This document shows positions 41,290 to 48,972 of a stretch of 64,000 nt of DNA, piece after piece (within the stretch, counting starts at the first letter, position 1; the number at the start of each line of letters is the position of its first letter). The stretch lies in contig NZ_LRMM01000004.1 of the NCBI RefSeq assembly GCF_001647275.1, positions 83,282 through 147,281 on the forward strand, given 5' to 3'. This DNA comes from Rufibacter ruber. GTDB taxonomy: Bacteria > Bacteroidota > Bacteroidia > Cytophagales > Hymenobacteraceae. Position numbers and translations under genes: made by a program. The notes beneath the pieces are model-generated. The model saw only the letters and a list, made by a program, of their open reading frames with translations, searched no databases and was not told where the DNA came from.

Positions 41290-42243
41290 ATGAAAGGTTT
41301 CATCTCGCCCAATCTGCACCCGCTTAAGTCGCTTTTGCTGTTCTTTGTGTTCGCGCTGGCGGGGCTGTTCATTGGGAGTTTTCTGGCGGTGGTGCTGGTG
41401 AAAACCATCTGGGGTATTGGCCTCATGGACATTGGCGACATGCTGGCCCGGCCCGCAGACTACCCTGAAAGCCGCCCGGCGCTGGTGCTGTACCAGGGGG
41501 TGGTGCATCTGGTAGGGTTTACGGTGGCCGCTTTGGCTTTTTTGAAAGTGAATGCCCATCGGCCGTTGGCCTTTCTTTCGCCCCGTGCCACGGTGCCCTT
41601 CTACCTGCTGCTGGGCACGGTGGTGCTGTTTCTGGTGATCATGCCGGCGGCGTCTTGGGTGGTAGACTGGAACGCAAACGTTGATTTCCCTGATTTCATG
41701 GCGGGGTTTGAGCGTTGGGCGAAGGAGAAGGAGGAGGCGCTGCGGCAGTTAACCCTGGAGCTCACTAAGATTGAAAGCATTCCGCAGTTGATTCTGGGGC
41801 TTTTTGTGTTTGCCGTGCTTCCCGCCATTGGCGAAGAATTGGTTTTTAGGGGTATTATGCAGAATGAGCTGCAGCGGTGGTGGCGTAACCCGCACGTGGC
41901 CATCTGGGTGGCGGCGTTCATCTTTGGGGCCATTCACATGCAGTTCTACGGCATGCTGCCGCGCATGCTGCTGGGGGTGCTGTTTGGGTACCTGTACTGG
42001 TGGTCTGGTAATCTGTGGGTGCCTATTGTGGGGCACTTTACCAATAACGGGTTTATGGTGCTCATGATGTTTCTGCAGCAGCGGGGGCAGATACAGCTAG
42101 ATATAGAATCTACCCAAGCCTCACCGTGGCATCTTTCCCTGGTGTCACTGGGGCTGACAGTGGGGCTGCTGTATGTCCTGTACAGGGCTTTCAGGCAGCA
42201 TGGGGCTGCGGCCCATGGAGACGTAGAACCTTCCCGTTTTTAA
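41290..42243 (+). CDS. CPBP-family intramembrane glutamic endopeptidase
   Basis: The 317-residue protein has about eight membrane helices. The family motif 1 is AIGEELVFRGIMQNEL (EExxxR), motif 2 is VAAFIFGAIHMQFYGMLPRMLLGVLFGYLY, and motif 3 is GHFTNNG near the C-terminus. The paired glutamates and the two histidine sites form the presumed active site. Related proteins process membrane substrates, such as CAAX-type or bacteriocin-related ones; here the substrate is unknown. A small membrane-protein gene and a DUF3667 gene follow in the same direction. Confidence 0.92.
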   Translation: MKGFISPNLHPLKSLLLFFVFALAGLFIGSFLAVVLVKTIWGIGLMDIGDMLARPADYPESRPALVLYQGVVHLVGFTVAALAFLKVNAHRPLAFLSPRATVPFYLLLGTVVLFLVIMPAASWVVDWNANVDFPDFMAGFERWAKEKEEALRQLTLELTKIESIPQLILGLFVFAVLPAIGEELVFRGIMQNELQRWWRNPHVAIWVAAFIFGAIHMQFYGMLPRMLLGVLFGYLYWWSGNLWVPIVGHFTNNGFMVLMMFLQQRGQIQLDIESTQASPWHLSLVSLGLTVGLLYVLYRAFRQHGAAAHGDVEPSRF

Positions 42244-42324
42244 AGCATACATTACGTTCAAGCCTACACCAACTTCCCCTACCTGACAGTTTATACCATA
42301 GTAAAATTTTATCCATAGCGCATC

Positions 42325-42582
42325 ATGGAAGCTACCCCAAAGAACTTATCAGAATTAAAAGACCAGGAACTGCTGGCCGAAGCGAAAAAACAGAAATCAG
42401 GTGCTATCATCAACGCCGTGTTCATCGGGTTTCTGGTGGGGATAGTCTTTTACAGCGTTTTGAGCAATGCGTACGGGTGGTTCACCTTGCTTCCGCTGTT
42501 TCTGGTCTATAAATTGGTCAAGAATTCAAAGTACAGTACGAAAGAAGTGGAAGTTCTTTTGAAGGAGCGGGGTTTAAGATAG
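42325..42582 (+). CDS. Small membrane protein, 85 residues
   Basis: MEATPKNLSELKDQELLAEAKKQKSG is a charged N-terminus, followed by two close membrane helices (AIINAVFIGFLVGIVFYSVL and GWFTLLPLFLVYKLV) and a basic C-terminus (STKEVEVLLKERGLR). It sits four bases before the DUF3667 gene, so the two are almost certainly co-transcribed and translationally linked. Similar small proteins occur in other Cytophagales, but no named family was recognised. Function unknown. Confidence 0.75.
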   Translation: MEATPKNLSELKDQELLAEAKKQKSGAIINAVFIGFLVGIVFYSVLSNAYGWFTLLPLFLVYKLVKNSKYSTKEVEVLLKERGLR

Positions 42583-42586
42583 CACA

Positions 42587-43306
42587 ATGGCTGGGAACTG
42601 TAAGAATTGCAACACTGAGGTAACGCTCAACTATTGCCCAAACTGTGGCCAACCGGCTCAAGTGAAGCGGATTGACTGGGATTACATTTTGCATGAGATT
42701 GAGCACGTGCTGCATTTTGAGCGGGGCATTCTCTATACCATTAGAGAGCTCATCATCAACCCGGGCCAAAACATACGAAACTACCTGTCAGAGAACCGGA
42801 GCCGTTTGGTCAAGCCCATCATTTTCATCATTATCACGTCGCTGATCTATTCTGTTTGCAGCAGCTTGTTTCATTTAGAAGACAGGTATATGAGCTATCA
42901 GGGAGATAATACGTCTGCCACCAGCGCTATTTTTGCGTGGGTGCAAGGCCACTACGGCTATGCCAACATCATCATGAGCGTGTTCATAGCCCTTTGGATT
43001 AAACTGTTTTTCAGGAAAAGCCCTTACAACCTGTTTGAGATCTTAATTCTGCTGTGCTTTGTCATGGGCATGGGCATGTTGATTTATGCCGTCTTCGGGA
43101 TTGCCGAAGGGCTGGCCCATTTTGACTTTCTGCAGGTAGGGATGGTCATTGGGGTTTTCTATACAACCTTTGCCATTGGCCAATTCTTTGCCCCGCGCAA
43201 AGTTGCCAGTTATATCAAAGCACTTTTTGCCTATTTGTTGGGCATGATCACCTTTTCAGTGGCGGCTCTGGCAATAGGCACAATGATAGATCTGCTGCTG
43301 CGGTAA
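42587..43306 (+). CDS. DUF3667-family membrane protein
   Basis: The 239-residue protein starts with a zinc-ribbon, CKNCNTEVTLNYCPNCGQPA, then RIDWDYILHEIEHVLHFERGILYTIRELIINPGQNIRNYL, which identifies DUF3667. Several membrane helices follow (PIIFIIITSLIYSVCSSLF, YANIIMSVFIALWIKLFF, ILILLCFVMGMGMLIYAVF, YLLGMITFSVAALAIGTM). Function is unknown; the ribbon probably faces the cytoplasm and binds zinc. It is four bases from the preceding small gene. Confidence 0.88.
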   Translation: MAGNCKNCNTEVTLNYCPNCGQPAQVKRIDWDYILHEIEHVLHFERGILYTIRELIINPGQNIRNYLSENRSRLVKPIIFIIITSLIYSVCSSLFHLEDRYMSYQGDNTSATSAIFAWVQGHYGYANIIMSVFIALWIKLFFRKSPYNLFEILILLCFVMGMGMLIYAVFGIAEGLAHFDFLQVGMVIGVFYTTFAIGQFFAPRKVASYIKALFAYLLGMITFSVAALAIGTMIDLLLR

Positions 43307-43344
43307 TAACTTGCAGGTGCCAACATTTTGTCAAATAGGCTATT

Positions 43345-43385
43345 CCCGTTTTTAGCCTCTTTTCCCAAAAACAGCCCAGAAACGC
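43345..43385. repeat. GTTTT-hairpin repeat
   Basis: CCCGTTTTTAGCCTCTTTTCC with AAACAGCCCAGAAACGC; between DUF3667 and cdsA, both plus strand. Confidence 0.8.
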
Positions 43386-43440
43386 AACTACAATCCCCTA
43401 CTCGCGTCGCACGTATAATCTCTGCGTATAACCACCTTTT

Positions 43441-44280
43441 ATGGAGCAACCACAACCTAAAAAAGAACTTAACAACCTGCAGCTGCGCCTGCTGGCGGGC
43501 ATTATTGGTGGCGCTGTTTTCATTGGGGCCATCTTCTGGAGCGCCTGGACGTTTTTCCTGCTGTTTCTGGTGCTCACGGTGCTGGGGCTGCTGGAGTTCT
43601 ACCGCCTGCTGGCGGGCAAAGGCTACCAGCCTAACAAAGCGCTGGGCGTGCTGCTGGGGCTGGAGCTGTATGTGATGTTCTTCTGGGTGAAGTACGGCGG
43701 GTTAGACCCCCAATGGCTGTACCTGCTGCTGCCCCTGATGGCGTTCACCCTGGTGGCAGAGCTGTACCGCAAGAAGGAACACCCGTTTGAGAACATTGCC
43801 TTTACGCTGTTGGGGGTGCTCTATATTGCCGTTCCCTTCGCGCTGCTGCATGTGCTGGCGTTCTGGCCAGAGCGGTACAGCTGGCAGATTATTCTGGGGG
43901 TGATGTTCCTGATCTGGGCCTCAGACACCGGTGCCTACGCCGCCGGGAAAACCTTTGGCAAGCACAAGCTGTTCCCCCGCATCTCACCGGGTAAAACCTG
44001 GGAAGGCTGGGCCGGGGGCGTGGTGCTGTCTCTGGTGGTAGGCTGGGTGCTGTCTCTGGTGTATTTTGACCTGTCCCTGGAACTTTGGCTGGGCATGGCC
44101 GTATTGGTGGCGGTGTTTGGCGTGTTGGGCGACCTGGTGGAGTCAATGCTCAAGCGCAACCTGGGGGTCAAAGACTCTGGCACCTTGATTCCGGGCCACG
44201 GCGGTATTCTGGACCGTTTTGACAGCCTTATTCTGGTAGTTCCCTTTCTGGTTGCTTTTCTGGAGCTGACCCGGCTATAA
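43441..44280 (+). CDS. cdsA: Phosphatidate cytidylyltransferase
   Basis: The 279-residue protein has about seven membrane segments and the complete CdsA signature near the C-terminus: VFGVLGDLVESMLKRNLGVKD then SGTLIPGHGGILDRFDSLI. Earlier motif WASDTGAYAAGKTFGKHKLFPRISPGKTWEG is also typical. It makes CDP-diacylglycerol from phosphatidate and CTP, the branch point for phosphatidylethanolamine and phosphatidylglycerol. A phosphatidylserine decarboxylase gene lies 1.5 kb downstream, with a glutamate dehydrogenase between them. Confidence 0.95.
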   Translation: MEQPQPKKELNNLQLRLLAGIIGGAVFIGAIFWSAWTFFLLFLVLTVLGLLEFYRLLAGKGYQPNKALGVLLGLELYVMFFWVKYGGLDPQWLYLLLPLMAFTLVAELYRKKEHPFENIAFTLLGVLYIAVPFALLHVLAFWPERYSWQIILGVMFLIWASDTGAYAAGKTFGKHKLFPRISPGKTWEGWAGGVVLSLVVGWVLSLVYFDLSLELWLGMAVLVAVFGVLGDLVESMLKRNLGVKDSGTLIPGHGGILDRFDSLILVVPFLVAFLELTRL

Positions 44281-44327
44281 TTTCTTGAAAGAGACCGCTA
44301 AATGCTAGTTTGGTGTTAGGAATTTGA

Positions 44328-44335
44328 TAATTTTG
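44328..44335 (+). promoter_or_regulatory. TAATTTTG -7 promoter element
   Basis: Matches TAnnTTTG 38 bases before the dehydrogenase ATG; a TTTG lies 15 bases upstream, somewhat shorter than the usual spacing. Confidence 0.5.
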
Positions 44336-44373
44336 CAGCCAAATCAAGCCAATATATTATTAAATTTATAAAC

Positions 44374-45681
44374 ATGGCAGAGTATAAAGCGGTGTTAAAC
44401 AGCAAAATGGCCTACAAAGAGCCAGCCCCCATCAAAGACAAGGAGAACCCTTTTGAGTCTATGATGTCGCGTTTCAACATAGCAGCAGAAGTTCTGGGCT
44501 TAGATGACGAGACGTATGAAGTGCTCAAGTCGCCCACGCGGCAGGTGATTGTGAACCTGCCCGTGACCATGGACGATGGCCGCGTAAAGGTGTTTGAAGG
44601 TTTCAGGGTGGTGCACTCCAATATCCTGGGCCCTTCTAAAGGCGGCATACGCTATGACAAAAACGTGTTCCTGGATGAGGTGAAAGCCCTGGCCGCCTGG
44701 ATGACCTGGAAATGCGCCGTGGTAGATATTCCGTACGGCGGTGCCAAAGGCGGCATTGTCTGCGACCCTTCCACCATGTCTGCCGGCGAGATTGAGCGTT
44801 TGACCCGGGCGTATACCGTGGCTTTGATTGATATTTTCGGGCCTGACCAGGATATTCCGGCCCCGGACATGGGAACCGGCCCGCGGGAGATGGCGTGGCT
44901 CATGGATGAGTATTCCAAGACCAAAGGCATGACGGTGAACTCAGTGGTGACGGGTAAACCGTTGGTGCTGGGTGGCTCTTTGGGCCGGGTAGAGGCTACG
45001 GGCCGCGGGGTAATGGTTTCGGCCATGGCCGCCATGGAGAAACTGGGCATGGACCCTACGCAGTCAACCGCTGCCGTGCAGGGCTTTGGGAACGTAGGTT
45101 CCTGGGCGGCCAAGCTGCTGGCCGAGCGCGGCGTGAAAATCCTGGGCGTGAGTGACGTGAGCGGGGCCTACTGGAATGACAATGGCATTGACATTGAAGC
45201 GGCTATTGCCTACAAAAATGCGCACAACGGCCGGCTGGAGGGCTTTACCGGGGCTGAGATCATTGACAACGAGCAACTGCTGGTCTCTAAAGTAGACGTG
45301 CTGGTGCCGGCCGCCGTAGAAGACGTGATCACTGCCCGTAACGCAGACCAGATTCAGGCCAGGTTGATTGTAGAAGGCGCCAACGGCCCTACTTCGGCGA
45401 ACGCCGATAAAATCATCAATGAGAAAGGCATTATGGTGGTGCCAGACATTCTGGCCAACTCAGGCGGGGTGACCGTTTCTTACTTTGAGTGGGTGCAGAA
45501 CCGCCTGGGCTACAAGTGGAGCCTTGACATGGTGACCGAGCGCTCTGACCGGATCATGACTGAAGCCTTCAACAAGGTCTACGCCACGTCTCAGAAATAT
45601 AACGTGCCCATGCGCATTGCCGCCTACATTGTGGCCATTGACAAAGTGGCCCAGACCTACAAGTTCCGGGGCGGCTTCTAA
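44374..45681 (+). CDS. Glutamate dehydrogenase (Glu/Leu/Phe/Val family)
   Basis: The 435-residue protein has the canonical motifs GPSKGGIRYD, KCAVVDIPYGGAKGGI with the catalytic lysine, and AVQGFGNVGSWAAKLLAERG for NAD(P). AAVEDVIT and ILANSGGVTVSYFEW complete the set. It interconverts glutamate and 2-oxoglutarate and links nitrogen and carbon metabolism. It is more typical than the paralogue at 25315. The cofactor cannot be decided from the sequence alone. A hairpin terminator follows. Confidence 0.94.
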   Translation: MAEYKAVLNSKMAYKEPAPIKDKENPFESMMSRFNIAAEVLGLDDETYEVLKSPTRQVIVNLPVTMDDGRVKVFEGFRVVHSNILGPSKGGIRYDKNVFLDEVKALAAWMTWKCAVVDIPYGGAKGGIVCDPSTMSAGEIERLTRAYTVALIDIFGPDQDIPAPDMGTGPREMAWLMDEYSKTKGMTVNSVVTGKPLVLGGSLGRVEATGRGVMVSAMAAMEKLGMDPTQSTAAVQGFGNVGSWAAKLLAERGVKILGVSDVSGAYWNDNGIDIEAAIAYKNAHNGRLEGFTGAEIIDNEQLLVSKVDVLVPAAVEDVITARNADQIQARLIVEGANGPTSANADKIINEKGIMVVPDILANSGGVTVSYFEWVQNRLGYKWSLDMVTERSDRIMTEAFNKVYATSQKYNVPMRIAAYIVAIDKVAQTYKFRGGF

Positions 45682-45715
45682 GCAGGTGTTGTAACGGCTA
45701 ATAGGGTTAAAAATT

Positions 45716-45756
45716 ACTGCCCCCTGTCTTTTTTTAGATAGGAGGCAGTTTTTTTT
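45716..45756 (+). terminator. Hairpin terminator of the glutamate dehydrogenase gene
   Basis: ACTGCCCCCTGTCT pairs with AGATAGGAGGCAGT (two imperfect pairs) and is followed by eight T bases. Confidence 0.85.
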
Positions 45757-45757
45757 A

Positions 45758-45765
45758 TATTTTTG
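45758..45765 (+). promoter_or_regulatory. TATTTTTG -7 promoter element
   Basis: Matches TAnnTTTG 25 bases before the phosphatidylserine decarboxylase ATG, directly after the preceding terminator. Confidence 0.55.
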
Positions 45766-45789
45766 CTTTTAAAGCCGTAAGTGTATCTA

Positions 45790-46476
45790 ATGAAAATTCA
45801 TAAGGAAGGTCGAAAGATTCTGTTTTTTACCCTGTTGATCCTGTTGGTGTTGAACATGGTGCTGTACTATTTTAACAGCGAACACCTCACCTTCAACCGG
45901 ATTTTCTCAGGTATTTCCTTCATTGTATTCCTGCTCATTCTGCAGTTCTTCCGGAGCCCGTACCGCAACCTGCTGCTGCATGAGGACCTGGTGGTGGCCC
46001 CCGCCGACGGCAAAGTGGTGGTGATTGAGAACGTGGAGGAGCCGGAGTATTTCAAAGATACCCGCAAGCAGATTTCTATCTTCATGTCACCCATCAACGT
46101 GCACATTACGCGTAACCCGGTGTCTGGCATTGTAAAGTACTTCAAGTACCACCCGGGGCATTATCTGGTGGCGTGGCACCCCAAGTCCAGCACCAAAAAC
46201 GAGCGCACCACGGTGGTGGTAGAGTCTTTGGCCGGTCCAGAGGTGTTGTTCAGACAGATTGCCGGGGCCATGGCCCGCAGAATTGTCTGGTACGTGACCG
46301 AAGGCGATGAAGTAAACCAGGGCGAGGAGTTCGGGTTCATCAAGTTCGGCTCCCGGGTAGACATCTTTGTGCCCGTTGACACCGAAGTGAAGGTAGAACT
46401 GGGCCAGAAAACCAAAGGCGGCCAGACCGTGATTGCCCAACTGAAGACCACTAATTCAGGGTCTATCTTCGGGTAA
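45790..46476 (+). CDS. psd: Phosphatidylserine decarboxylase family protein
   Basis: The 228-residue protein is the short PSD-A type. It has an N-terminal membrane part (ILFFTLLILLVLNMVLYYF and ISFIVFLLILQFFRSPYR), then VAPADGKVVVIENVEEPEYF and ISIFMSPINVHITRNPVSGIV. The late GFIKFGSRVDIFVP contains the GS site where self-cleavage makes the pyruvoyl cofactor. It converts phosphatidylserine to phosphatidylethanolamine. ATG 45790 is preferred to GTG 45781. Together with cdsA it shows a phospholipid-synthesis neighbourhood, but pssA is not in the window. Confidence 0.93.
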   Translation: MKIHKEGRKILFFTLLILLVLNMVLYYFNSEHLTFNRIFSGISFIVFLLILQFFRSPYRNLLLHEDLVVAPADGKVVVIENVEEPEYFKDTRKQISIFMSPINVHITRNPVSGIVKYFKYHPGHYLVAWHPKSSTKNERTTVVVESLAGPEVLFRQIAGAMARRIVWYVTEGDEVNQGEEFGFIKFGSRVDIFVPVDTEVKVELGQKTKGGQTVIAQLKTTNSGSIFG

Positions 46477-46548
46477 GGTTTCTGTATCAGGTAACGCAGT
46501 TGAGTATCAGGTAGCACGTAGCACGACTTTTCTGTTTTTTTATAAAAA

Positions 46549-46581
46549 AAGAAGCCTCATCTGGGTAAGATGAGGCTTCTT
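46549..46581 (+). terminator. Hairpin terminator of psd
   Basis: AAGAAGCCTCATCT pairs perfectly with AGATGAGGCTTCTT across GGGTA; a GTTTT-hairpin repeat begins at its end. Confidence 0.85.
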
Positions 46582-46621
46582 GCGTTTTCGGCCTGTTTTG
46601 ACCAAAACAGGCGAAAACAGG
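46581..46621. repeat. GTTTT-hairpin repeat
   Basis: TGCGTTTTCGGCCTGTTTTG with AAAACAGGCGAAAACAGG; abuts the psd terminator. Confidence 0.88.
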
Positions 46622-46707
46622 AATTTTAAAGGTGATGCTGCTCTTAGAAGGAGAGGGAAGAGCTTTGGCCAATAGATGTAACCGCTTCTCCTAATATAGA
46701 CATTCTA

Positions 46708-46781
46708 TGGCGCAAGCGTCCGCTTGTGACTAGGTATATCTGATTCAGAAATGCGCGCCGGCACAAGCGGCGCTTGCGCCA
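46708..46781. repeat. 74-bp element with 20-bp inverted ends (GGCGCAAGCG)
   Basis: TGGCGCAAGCG-TCCGCTTGTG at the left pairs with CACAAGCGGCGCTTGCGCCA at the right (one extra base). The middle is A/T-rich. Similar GGCGCAAGCG hairpins are common in other genomes; only one copy is seen here. Confidence 0.75.
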
Positions 46782-46809
46782 TTATCAACCGAATCGCACC
46801 AAGTCGCTA

Positions 46810-46855
46810 TTTCCGTTTCTGGGCTGTTTTCGCCAAAACAGGCCAAAAACAGAAA
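46810..46855. repeat. GTTTT-hairpin repeat
   Basis: TTTCCGTTTCTGGGCTGTTTT with AAAACAGGCCAAAAACAGAAA; convergent gap, downstream of the fRMsr gene. Confidence 0.85.
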
Positions 46856-46876
46856 GTCTTGCTACGTGATACGAGC

Positions 46877-47359
46877 TTAGAACCAGTTCTCTGCCAGCTT
46901 CATTAACTGCTCCAGGTACTTCTGGTCTACGGCATCAAAGTCATCTAACCGGTCACTGTCTACGTCTAAGACCATTTTCACGGCACCGTTTTTGAGCACA
47001 GGCACCACAATCTCAGACTTGGAGGCGCTGCTGCAGGCAATATGCCCCGGAAACGCTTCTACGTCTGGCACCAGAATGGTTTCCTGGCGGGTGTAGCAGG
47101 CGCCACACACCCCCTTGTGAAACGGAATGCGGGTGCACGCCACCGGTCCCTGGAACGGCCCCAGCACCAGTTGGTCTTCCTTCACCAGGTATGCCCCCAC
47201 CCAGAAAAACCCGAAGGTTTCTTTCAGCGCGGCCATCACATTGGCTAGGTTGGCAATCAGATCGGGTTCCCCGGTGACCAGAGCTTCAATCTGGGGCAGG
47301 AGCGCTTGGTATTTCTCTTCTTTGGTAAGGGTGCTGTCTATGAATAAGTCTTCGGCCAT
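46877..47359 (-). CDS. Free methionine-(R)-sulfoxide reductase (GAF domain)
   Basis: The 160-residue protein is a single GAF domain with the cysteines of the fRMsr family: PVACTRIPFHKGVCGACYTRQ and FPGHIACSSASKSEIVVPV. The C-terminal part VKMVLDVDSDRLDDFDAVDQKYL is also typical. It reduces free methionine-R-sulfoxide with thioredoxin as electron donor; it acts in the cytoplasm against oxidative damage. A TACCTTTG element lies 74 bases upstream. It is not linked to other stress genes here. Confidence 0.93.
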   Translation of the reverse strand: MAEDLFIDSTLTKEEKYQALLPQIEALVTGEPDLIANLANVMAALKETFGFFWVGAYLVKEDQLVLGPFQGPVACTRIPFHKGVCGACYTRQETILVPDVEAFPGHIACSSASKSEIVVPVLKNGAVKMVLDVDSDRLDDFDAVDQKYLEQLMKLAENWF

Positions 47360-47432
47360 GAGATACTATGCTTGTGAATAAAGTGCTGAGGTGCCAATAA
47401 GAAGGCGCGCCGCAACTGTGTGACTACAACTG

Positions 47433-47440
47433 CAAAGGTA
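47433..47440 (-). promoter_or_regulatory. TACCTTTG -7 promoter element
   Basis: Minus strand match to TAnnTTTG, 74 bases before the fRMsr start. Confidence 0.5.
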
Positions 47441-47808
47441 GGGCAGTAGGTTTCCTGTCGCAACTGGTTTCATAAAACGGAACGCCAGATTCCCCTCCTG
47501 CGAGAAGGCCGGTAAGTTTTCTCACCGCTGCATGAAGCGGCGAGCAAAGCCAGGGAATCGGCCGGAGGCCGAAAGTAGCTCACACTTGCGGGACGCGGGC
47601 GATTAGAATAATTTCTATGGAACAGAACGCCCATCATGGAGGAGGTGCTCTTCTGCTAAAGAGAAACTGCTGGGCTAGGGGAGCCGCTCCTTTGGTTCTG
47701 GAACTAGCGGCGCCAGTTGAAAATGGCAATATTGCCACAATGTTGCGCGGCCGCAAACAGGGGCAGCGGGAGCCTCTTTTTTCTGTCTGCTTTTCGGCAA
47801 AGCCGATG
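47441..47808. other. Intergenic stretch without a supported gene
   Basis: Between tandem minus-strand genes. A plus-strand frame of 71 codons (47617-47832) runs into the following hairpin repeat and is judged spurious. The first part has a GC-rich inverted segment (about 47510-47570, CCGCTGCATGAAGCGGCG). Confidence 0.4.
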
Positions 47809-47850
47809 TTCTGTTTTCGGCCTGTTTTCTGAAAAACAGCGAAAACAGAA
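47809..47850. repeat. GTTTT-hairpin repeat
   Basis: TTCTGTTTTCGGCCTGTTTTC with AAACAGCGAAAACAGAA; three bases after the ribD stop on the minus strand. Confidence 0.88.
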
Positions 47851-47853
47851 AAG

Positions 47854-48894
47854 CTAGAGGCTGAAGTGGTTCCGGTAAATAGTCAGTTCATCAGCGCCTG
47901 CCAAATTTCTGGAAGCAAACGGCATGGCCGGCAGGGCGGGGGCCTTCACGCCGTCCCCCAATTTCACCGGGCTTTTGAACACCCGTATCTCGTCCCAGAG
48001 CCCAGCCTGCAGAAACGTTTCCAGTAGCACGGTGCCGCCCTCTACCAGTACAGACTGCACCTGCCGCTGATGCAGGTCCTGCAACATCTGCTCCAGGAAA
48101 CCGCCTTCCGGCGAAAGGGTAACGAACTGGGTTTTGGGCAGATTTTCCTTCCGCGCCAGCGTGTACACCAACGTAGGGTGGGTGTCATCTAACAGGTGGT
48201 GCGTGCCGGGTACCTGGAGTTGCCTGTCAATGAAGATACGGGTGGGGGCCTGCCCTGGCCAGTGCCGAACGTTGAGCCGGGGGTTGTCATGCAGGGCGGT
48301 GCGGGTGCCTACTAGAATGGCCTGCTCTTCTGTGCGCCACTTGTGCACCAGCTTCTGAGACAAAGTGCCAGAGATTTGGCAGCCTTTAAACCCGGGGAGC
48401 GCGATAAAGCCATCAGCAGACTCGGCCCATTTCAAAACCAGGTAGGGGCGCTTTCTGGTCTGGAAGGTGAAGAAGCGCCGGTTCATCTCCAGGCCTTCTG
48501 CTTCTAAGACGCCTATGTGAACTTTGCAGCCGGCATCTACCAGTTTTTGAATGCCTCTGCCAGACACCAGCGGGTTGGGGTCTGTGTTGCAGATCACCAC
48601 GTCCCGTACGCCGTGGGTTATCAGAAAATCAGCGCAGGGCGGGGTTTTGCCGTAGTGGGAGCAGGGCTCCAGCGTCACATACACGGTGCTGGCTGGCAAA
48701 AGGCTTTTGTCTTGCACGCTGTTGAGGGCATTGACCTCGGCGTGCGGACCGCCAAACTGCTGGTGCCAGCCTTCGCCAATGATCTTGCCCTGGTGTACTA
48801 CCACGCAGCCTACCATGGGGTTGGGGCGCACCCAGCCCTGGCCCAGGGTGGCCAGGTTAAGGGCGCGTTGCATGAATTTCTGATGAGCAGGCAT
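47854..48894 (-). CDS. ribD: Riboflavin biosynthesis protein RibD (deaminase-reductase)
   Basis: The 346-residue protein has the cytidine-deaminase-like domain with zinc ligands H51 and E53 in GGPHAEVNAL, and C78 and C87 in LEPCSHYGKTPPCADF. The reductase domain starts at RPYLVLKWAESADGF and contains LVGTRTALHDNPRLNVR and VLVEGGTVLLETFL. It carries out the second and third steps of riboflavin synthesis in the cytoplasm. No other rib gene or FMN riboswitch is seen nearby. It is divergent from prmC by 78 bases. Confidence 0.96.
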   Translation of the reverse strand: MPAHQKFMQRALNLATLGQGWVRPNPMVGCVVVHQGKIIGEGWHQQFGGPHAEVNALNSVQDKSLLPASTVYVTLEPCSHYGKTPPCADFLITHGVRDVVICNTDPNPLVSGRGIQKLVDAGCKVHIGVLEAEGLEMNRRFFTFQTRKRPYLVLKWAESADGFIALPGFKGCQISGTLSQKLVHKWRTEEQAILVGTRTALHDNPRLNVRHWPGQAPTRIFIDRQLQVPGTHHLLDDTHPTLVYTLARKENLPKTQFVTLSPEGGFLEQMLQDLHQRQVQSVLVEGGTVLLETFLQAGLWDEIRVFKSPVKLGDGVKAPALPAMPFASRNLAGADELTIYRNHFSL

Positions 48895-48929
48895 AGGCTG
48901 TTTACGGGCAATTTGTGTGATTCATGTCC

Positions 48930-48968
48930 CAATATCGGCTGTTTTTTCAGAAATTGCCCAAAACTGAA
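48930..48968. repeat. GTTTT-hairpin repeat, degenerate, in a divergent gap
   Basis: AATATCGGCTGTTTTTTCAG and AAATTGCCCAAAACTG recall the family but arms no longer pair fully. Confidence 0.4.
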
Positions 48969-48972
48969 GAGG

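Noticed and set aside
47617..47832. A 71-codon frame between fRMsr and ribD
   Set aside because: It is antisense-like in context, ends inside a hairpin repeat and shows no domain or signal.
48517..48972. N-terminal extension of prmC
   Set aside because: It is the antisense shadow of ribD; ATG 48973 gives the normal PrmC length.
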